Virus record (IMG/VR): IMGVR_UViG_3300046747_000644
Location: 1-49,319 of that record
Direction: 5' to 3' (one strand)
DNA from: a virus
Length of the DNA: 49,319 nucleotides
The translations under genes were made by a program, and so were the position numbers. Below the pieces are notes generated by a model, which had not been told where the DNA came from, did no database searches, and saw only the letters and a list, made by a program, of their open reading frames with translations. Shown here in pieces: positions 44,860 through 49,319 of this stretch. Each line of letters opens with the position of its first letter. The stretch's first letter is position 1.

Positions 44860-45092
44860 GCCCGGGGTTCCGCGAGGAGCTCGAAGCGCTTCGAGACGGC
44901 GGGCCCGTCGACGAGGAGGCGCTCCGGCGGGTGGCCCTCGCGGCCCTCGCCTACGCCCCGCCCGACGAGCTGATCGACGCGGTGGGCCGCAGGTGGGGCC
45001 TCGGCGGGACCGGTGCCCGGCTCGTGCTGGTCGACCTCAACGACCGCGAGATCGAGGACCTGACCCCGGACGAAGGCTGGAGGCGCCAGTGA
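44856..45092 (+). CDS. Hypothetical protein, 78 aa
   Basis: GTG 44856 overlaps the previous stop. Helical and acidic (FREELEALRDGGPVDEEALRRVALAALAYAPPDELIDAVGRR), then DLNDREIEDLTPDEGW. No family recognised. It ends at a GTGA overlap with a tiny ORF. Confidence 0.55.
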   Translation: MSPGFREELEALRDGGPVDEEALRRVALAALAYAPPDELIDAVGRRWGLGGTGARLVLVDLNDREIEDLTPDEGWRRQ

Positions 45093-45145
45093 GCCGCCGG
45101 TCGTTGGCGCAGTGGATCGAACGTTTGAACCTGGAGATCACATGA
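45089..45145 (+). CDS. Possible 18-aa leader peptide before ERF gene
   Basis: GTG 45089 with GGAGG upstream gives SRRSLAQWIERLNLEIT and stops at 45145, overlapping the ERF ATG (ATGA). Its codons include a short ribosome site (GGAG) for the ERF start. It fits the coupled pattern of the operon but may simply be the leader of erf. Existence as a protein is uncertain. Confidence 0.35.
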   Translation: MSRRSLAQWIERLNLEIT

Positions 45146-45936
45146 GCGAGCCCTTGACGACCAGCCCGCTGTCGGCCGCTCTCGCGGCGGCCCAGGCGGA
45201 GCTGTCCGACCCGATCCGCGCCAAGACGATGGCGGTGCCCGGCCGCCCCTCGCGTGCGTACGCCGGCCTCGACGACCTCCTCCAGGCCGTGCGCCCGGTG
45301 CTCGCGCGCCACGGGATCGCGGTCTCGCAGGTGATCCGCCCGTTCGGCGAGGGTTCCTGGGCGCTGGAGACGCAGCTCCGCCACGCGAGCGGTGAGGTGC
45401 TGACCTCGCACTACCCGCTCGACTGGAAGGGCGGCCCCCAGGATCAGGGGTCGCGCCTGACCTACGCGCGCCGGTACTCGCTCGAGGCGATCTGCGCCGT
45501 CGCGGCGACCGAGGACGACGACGCCGAGACGCCCCAGCGGACGCAGGCGAAGCCGTCGAAGCCCAAGCCCCCGCCCCCCTCCTCGCCGACGTCGGGCGGA
45601 GTGTCGCCCGAGAGCCCGCGGACCAGGACGGGCGGCGGGACGGCGAGCGAGGGGGGTCAGGAGAGCCAGTCGAGCCAGGGCGCCAAGACGCCGGCGCGCT
45701 GGACCGAGAGCGAGCAGCGGTCCTTCTTCGGCGACCTCTCCCGGATCTGGCCCGAGGGTCCGGACCACTACGATCACCTCGCCGCCTGGTGCGAGGCCCA
45801 CGGCCACCCGCGGCCCTCCGTGATGACGTCGGCCCGGCGTGGGAAGCTGCTCGCCGCGCTCGAGTCCGTCGACAAGCAGACCGAGATCCTCGAGTGGCAG
45901 CCCGAGGCCACCGAGCAGCCGCAGGCCGACGCATGA
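45142..45936 (+). CDS. erf: ERF-family single-strand annealing protein, 264 aa
   Basis: ATG 45142 has GGAG upstream. The ERF core is residues 10-125: YAGLDDLLQAVRPVLARHGIAVSQVI, the TQLRHASGEVLTSHYPLDWK strand, and QGSRLTYARRYSLEAICAVAATEDDDA. ERF proteins form rings that anneal complementary single strands, supporting phage recombination and circularisation. A Pro/Ser-rich linker and a C-terminal region (YDHLAAWCEAHGHPRP) follow. Works alongside the RecU-like resolvase at 39.2 kb. Confidence 0.9.
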   Translation: MSEPLTTSPLSAALAAAQAELSDPIRAKTMAVPGRPSRAYAGLDDLLQAVRPVLARHGIAVSQVIRPFGEGSWALETQLRHASGEVLTSHYPLDWKGGPQDQGSRLTYARRYSLEAICAVAATEDDDAETPQRTQAKPSKPKPPPPSSPTSGGVSPESPRTRTGGGTASEGGQESQSSQGAKTPARWTESEQRSFFGDLSRIWPEGPDHYDHLAAWCEAHGHPRPSVMTSARRGKLLAALESVDKQTEILEWQPEATEQPQADA

Positions 45937-46193
45937 GCATCGAGACCGACATGGAGCTCGACAGGCTCCACGCCCTCGACCTCGCCCCGTGGGTGGCTCC
46001 GGTCCCCGCGATCGAGGAGCCCAGGGCCGCCGCGTCCACGACGGAGACGGTGACCGAGGCCGCCTGGCGCGAGCTCGCGCATGCGCGCGGCGCCTACATC
46101 GAAGCCCTCCGCAAGCGGCTGCGGATCGTGCCCGTGGCCCGGCGGGTGTTCGCGGCGGAGCAGTCGCTCCGACAACTCGGATGCTCGCCGTGA
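45933..46193 (+). CDS. Hypothetical protein, 86 aa
   Basis: ATG 45933 overlaps the ERF stop. The C-terminal half is helical and basic (RGAYIEALRKRLRIVPVARRVFAAEQSLRQL). Position after ERF suggests a recombination accessory role, but there is no motif to support it. Confidence 0.55.
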   Translation: MSIETDMELDRLHALDLAPWVAPVPAIEEPRAAASTTETVTEAAWRELAHARGAYIEALRKRLRIVPVARRVFAAEQSLRQLGCSP

Positions 46194-48109
46194 GCCTCGC
46201 CGACGCCGAGGAGCACGCGCCCAGCACCGGGCGCGACGGGCCCGCCCCCGCCGAGGGGTCGTGGGACAAGAAGCGCGCCGAGCGCAAGGCCGAGGCGGAC
46301 CGGAAGGCGGCCGAGCGCCGCAAGGCCGTGCTCGACCGGATCCCGGCCGGAGGGATCACCCGGGCGCGGCTGACCGCGAAGCTCGTTCAGGCGCTCGGCT
46401 CCTCCTGGCAGGCGGGCGTCGGCGCCGTGCTCCAGGAGCTATTCGTCGACAGCGAAGCGCACGAGATCGAGGGCGCGGTGTTCCGGGGGCCAGCGCCGGT
46501 CCAGGTCCCCGCGGCGCCCTCCACCCCGGCCTCGTCGGCCACCGCCAGTGTCGAGGCCCGCGCGCGGGTGATGGCCCTCGCTCGGACGCAGAGCTGGTGG
46601 TTCCGGCGCCAGCTCCTGTCGAACTGCACCACGTCTCCGATCTGGGACGTGGCGCGGGCGATCACGGAGCTCCTCGCCGAGGGCGAGCTCGAGGAGTTGG
46701 ATGGCAGCCGGATCCGGGTGCGCCCGGTCCCGGCGACGTCGACGGTGGGTACGCCTGCTCCGTCGACCAGCGTGGGGGCATCGTCCCCCGTCGGGGGCGA
46801 TACTAGTTCTTCCCTCGACTCTGGTGCGACGGCAGAGCGCGAGCCGTCTGCAGATGCTGCTCTCGTCCCCGAGCCCAGCTCGGCGCGGGAGTCCGGGGCC
46901 TCCGAGCCCCGGGCGGAGGAGACCCCGGCCCGTCGGCCGGTCCCCCGCGAAGATCCCGACGGCGTGAACGCGGGCGCGCTTCCCGCGGCCGAGGACCAGG
47001 CCGGTTCAGCCGACCTGGTGGTGACGGGCGGCGCCGCCCCCTCGGACCCTGTCGCCAGGATCCGAGCCCTGCCTCGTCCGGCGTCGCTCGCCGGGCCCGA
47101 CCTGCGAGCCTGGCGAACCCGGCACGAGATCTCCATGCGAGACCTCGCCTCAGCGCTCCAGCTCCCCGGACGCACCTCGGACTCGGTCGCCTCGTCGATC
47201 TCGGCCTACGAGCGTCGAGCCGGGTACGGCCACAAGCCGACGCTGGAGGCGCTGGAGGCGCTGTTCGGATCTGACCCTGTTGCGGGCGCCCCCGAGCCCG
47301 CGCAGCCCTCCCCGCCGGCCCCGGCGGTGGAGTCCTCGATCGAGGAGCCGGCGTCTACGTCGGTGGCGGAGTCGGAGCCCGCCGTCGTTTCCCCGGCGGA
47401 CCCCGACCAGGAGGCCCGCGGCCGGACGGTCGCCGCGGGGGCCGCGCCAACGGCCGGTGCACCTGACGCCCCCTCCGAACAGCAGGTCCCCGACGCGCAG
47501 CGGCCCGGAGTTACGACCCGGTACGGTGACCCGCTCGAGGCCGGGGGTCCACTCGGCGAGCACGCGGCCGAGCCTGCGCAAACGAGCCCGGTGGAGCGGG
47601 AGACCGTCTCCACCGCGGCGGATTCGTCGCCCCCTCCCGTCCATGGCGCGTCCTCGCTCGTGGGGGAGCGGGAGGGCGGCGACTTCGCTTCTGGCCCGGC
47701 CTCTCGCCTCCCTGACTTGAGCAACGAGGGGCCGGGCTCTGCGGAGGACGAGGTCGACGAGCACCCGGTGCCGTCCGACCTGTTGGACGAGCTCGTCGAC
47801 CTGCGGCTGCGGCTCGAGGTCGCGGAACGGCAGATCGCCGGGTACCGGGCCGAGCGCGAAGCTCCAGGGGATCGGCTGGTCCTGGTCCCGGTCGACGAGC
47901 TCGCCGACCTCGAGGCCCGGGCAGCGCGAGCCGACCGGGCTGAGGCTGAGCTTGTCGAGGCGCGCCGGTTCGGTGCGGCCACCGAGCGCCTGCTCGACCG
48001 GGCGGAGTCGCTGCATGTGCGGCGCGACGACGACCGCTGGATCAGGTTGGGCGCGCTCGGGAACGTGATCGACCGGCTCGTGGTGCGGGCCAACAAGGAG
48101 GCGAAGTGA
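46190..48109 (+). CDS. Large multi-domain HTH protein, 639 aa
   Basis: GTG 46190 overlaps the previous stop; ATG 46181 three codons upstream is an alternative. N-terminal basic coiled coil (KKRAERKAEADRKAAERRKA) followed by two winged-helix-like modules (about 45-85 and 120-170). A disordered linker is followed by an XRE-like HTH (RAWRTRHEISMRDLASALQL...ISAYERRAGYG, about 305-345), a second very long disordered Pro/Ala/Ser/Glu region, and a C-terminal coiled coil (LLDELVDLRLRLEVAERQI). Unusual for its size among genes averaging 80 codons. A DNA-bridging or replication-initiation role is possible; not recognised. Confidence 0.65.
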   Translation: MSLADAEEHAPSTGRDGPAPAEGSWDKKRAERKAEADRKAAERRKAVLDRIPAGGITRARLTAKLVQALGSSWQAGVGAVLQELFVDSEAHEIEGAVFRGPAPVQVPAAPSTPASSATASVEARARVMALARTQSWWFRRQLLSNCTTSPIWDVARAITELLAEGELEELDGSRIRVRPVPATSTVGTPAPSTSVGASSPVGGDTSSSLDSGATAEREPSADAALVPEPSSARESGASEPRAEETPARRPVPREDPDGVNAGALPAAEDQAGSADLVVTGGAAPSDPVARIRALPRPASLAGPDLRAWRTRHEISMRDLASALQLPGRTSDSVASSISAYERRAGYGHKPTLEALEALFGSDPVAGAPEPAQPSPPAPAVESSIEEPASTSVAESEPAVVSPADPDQEARGRTVAAGAAPTAGAPDAPSEQQVPDAQRPGVTTRYGDPLEAGGPLGEHAAEPAQTSPVERETVSTAADSSPPPVHGASSLVGEREGGDFASGPASRLPDLSNEGPGSAEDEVDEHPVPSDLLDELVDLRLRLEVAERQIAGYRAEREAPGDRLVLVPVDELADLEARAARADRAEAELVEARRFGAATERLLDRAESLHVRRDDDRWIRLGALGNVIDRLVVRANKEAK

Positions 48110-48366
48110 GCGACGACACCGGCTTCGACGCGGCCCCGGCCAGGTACATGGCCAGCGGACGCGAGGCGATCGATGTGATCCGCGAGGAGCTCGGCGACGC
48201 GGGGTTCATCGCGTTCTGCATCGGGAACGCGCGGAAGTACGAGCTCCGGGCCGGACACAAGGGCCCGGCCGAAGTCGACCTCGAAAAAGCGCGCTGGTAC
48301 CGCGAGATGGCCGCCTACGTGCTGGGGTCCGGCCCGGACCCGCGTTCATACCGGGGTGGCCGGTGA
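48106..48366 (+). CDS. DUF3310-like protein, 86 aa
   Basis: GTG 48106 overlaps the previous stop. The pattern YMASGREAIDVIREELGDAGFIAFCIGNARKYELRAGHKGPAEVDLEKARWY is diagnostic of DUF3310 (SaV-like), small phage proteins often found with nucleotide-metabolism genes; the function of the family is not firmly known. Directly before the ThyX-like gene. Confidence 0.8.
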   Translation: MSDDTGFDAAPARYMASGREAIDVIREELGDAGFIAFCIGNARKYELRAGHKGPAEVDLEKARWYREMAAYVLGSGPDPRSYRGGR

Positions 48367-49160
48367 CCTACGAAGCCAGGATCCTGGCGGACAGCGTCTC
48401 CCCGGTCGGCGTGCGGTTGACGTCGTTCCTCGTGCGCTTCCCTAGGTTCATCCTCGCGGAGGTCAACACCCACCGGATGCTCTCGAGGAACTTCGAGAGC
48501 TCCCGCGCGGTCCCGGTGGCGAAGCGGATCGAGGCCGTTCGGGCGAACCCGTTCGTGCCCGAGGCGTTCGGCTCGGCCCGGAAGGGCATGCAGGCCGGCG
48601 GGCCGCTCGAGGGCCAAGAGCGGGATCGGGCACTCGACGCCTGGATGGACGCCTGCCGGGACGCGCTCAACGCCGCCGAACGCCTCGCCGCGCTCGGCGT
48701 CCACAAACAGCTCGCGAACCGTGTTCTGGAGCCGTTCAGCTTCGTAAGCGGGATCATCACAGCGACCGAGTGGGACAACTTCTTCGCGCTCCGGTTGCAC
48801 CCCGACGCACAGCCCGAGTTCCAGCGCCTCGCCCGCCTGATGCGCGACGCGATGGATCGGTCGCTGCCGGCCCGCCTCGGCTACGGCGAGTGGCACCTGC
48901 CGTTCGGTGAGGATGGCGACTGGCGGGTGTCTGCAGGGCGCTGCGCCCGGGTCTCGTACCTGACGCATGACGGCGTGCGCGACCCCGATGCCGACACCGC
49001 GCTGACCTTCCGTCTCATCGCGTCGGGACACATGAGCCCGCTCGAGCACCCGGCGACCCCGCAGCCAGACGAGACCCTGTTCTACGGCAACTTCCGCGGG
49101 TGGAAGCAGGCCAGGAAGTTCGTGCCCAACGAGGCGGTGTTTCGGGGAGGTGCCGCATGA
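48363..49160 (+). CDS. thyX: ThyX-like flavin-dependent thymidylate synthase, 265 aa
   Basis: GTG 48363 overlaps the previous stop. The ThyX signature RHRxxSxNExSxR appears as THRMLSRNFESSR (36-48): the first Arg is Thr and the Glu is Phe, while H37, R38, S41, N43, S46 and R48 are kept. The C-terminal part (GRCARVSYLTHDG, ASGHMSPLEHPAT, FYGNFRGWKQARKFV) matches the ThyX fold. ThyX makes dTMP from dUMP with FAD and methylene-tetrahydrofolate. The altered signature means true activity, or a related reaction on another pyrimidine, must be tested. Followed directly by the HD phosphohydrolase. Confidence 0.78.
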   Translation: MTYEARILADSVSPVGVRLTSFLVRFPRFILAEVNTHRMLSRNFESSRAVPVAKRIEAVRANPFVPEAFGSARKGMQAGGPLEGQERDRALDAWMDACRDALNAAERLAALGVHKQLANRVLEPFSFVSGIITATEWDNFFALRLHPDAQPEFQRLARLMRDAMDRSLPARLGYGEWHLPFGEDGDWRVSAGRCARVSYLTHDGVRDPDADTALTFRLIASGHMSPLEHPATPQPDETLFYGNFRGWKQARKFVPNEAVFRGGAA

Positions 49161-49319
49161 CCTGGACCCACACGAGTCGCGGCCGTGCCCTTGACCTCCT
49201 CAACCCTGTCGAGGGCGACGTCAACCTCGACGAGATCGCGCAGGCGCTGTCGCAGCAGTGTCGGTACGCGGGGTGCATCAAGCGCTTCTACAGCGTCGCC
49301 GAGCACTCGGTCCTCATCG
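49157..49319 (+). CDS. HD-domain phosphohydrolase, 5' part (continues at base 1)
   Basis: ATG 49157 overlaps the ThyX-like stop by four bases (ATGA). The first 54 codons run to the window edge through the terminal repeat and continue at base 83, reading LNPVEGDVNLDEIAQ and the metal-binding AEHS. The whole protein is described under 1-501. Confidence 0.85.
   Translation, partial: MTWTHTSRGRALDLLNPVEGDVNLDEIAQALSQQCRYAGCIKRFYSVAEHSVLI
49238..49319. repeat. Terminal direct repeat, right copy
   Basis: Identical to bases 1-82. Joining the ends through one copy restores an uninterrupted reading frame for the HD gene. Confidence 0.9.

Overview
The window reads as a complete, circularly closed genome of a temperate tailed phage with siphovirus-type genes. 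The first 82 bases are repeated exactly as the last 82 (49238-49319), and one HD-domain gene runs off the right end and resumes at the left, so the unique circle is about 49,237 bp. There are no bacterial housekeeping genes, rRNAs or tRNAs. GC content is very high, GTG and TTG starts are common, and genes overlap by 1-8 bases in long runs. The lysis cassette and a plus-strand lipoprotein gene suggest a diderm host. The lipoprotein style (short leader, Cys, then a Pro/Gly-rich stretch) recalls Myxococcota, but that is only an impression.

Layout. (1) Right end joining left end, plus strand, 43065-49319 and 1-6809: one very long early operon. It begins with ten small unknown genes, then an ERF annealing protein, a 639-aa HTH protein, DUF3310, a ThyX-like protein and an HD phosphohydrolase. 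Small unknown genes follow, with a Mom-like DNA-modification gene (3196-3987), and the run ends at a tyrosine integrase. (2) 6810-10295, plus: a lower-GC attP candidate, a PAP2/Aur1-like membrane protein, and two small operons driven by two near-identical promoter/operator units (7757-7798 and 9400-9441); two ribbon-helix-helix-type proteins are encoded here. (3) 10314-12691, minus: lysis cassette with an M15-type endolysin and several small membrane proteins. (4) 12780-29308, minus: late operon with glycine-rich adhesin, fibre-like proteins, a 1086-aa Asp-box tail protein, tape measure, tail chaperones with a canonical -1 frameshift site, major tail protein, connectors, DUF2184 capsid, a head protein with a signal-peptide-like start, and a DUF2213 protease/scaffold. 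A lipoprotein gene lies on the opposite strand at 15683-15952. (5) 29398-34148, plus: portal fused to a C-terminal 2H-phosphoesterase domain, head morphogenesis protein and large terminase, diverging from the head genes across a 26-bp palindrome. (6) 34103-35348: an RHH regulator, a 27-bp-spaced double operator, an unknown plus-strand gene and the small terminase on the minus strand. (7) 35349-35654: an iteron-rich noncoding region, the best origin candidate. (8) 35655-42292, minus: replication and recombination genes (SF3-like helicase, DnaQ exonuclease, RecU resolvase, ParB-Dam fusion) ending in regulators. (9) 42292-43064: the immunity switch, with an XRE repressor, a divergent XRE protein and three copies of a dyad operator.

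Working together. The XRE repressor and its operators probably hold down the early plus operon and the leftward replication genes during lysogeny. The early genes supply recombination (ERF, RecU), nucleotide metabolism (ThyX-like, HD, DUF3310) and DNA modification (Mom-like, Dam-like). No DNA polymerase is visible, so host polymerase is presumably recruited by the helicase at the iteron region. Late genes are expressed in two divergent blocks from 29.3 kb.

The items most worth a second look are the Mom-like gene, the 2H domain fused to the portal (with an altered first motif), the duplicated promoter/operator units with RHH proteins, the iteron region, the GGGTTTT frameshift site, the glycine-rich adhesin, and the PAP2-like and lipoprotein cargo genes. 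All calls were made by eye from sequence; no database search was run.
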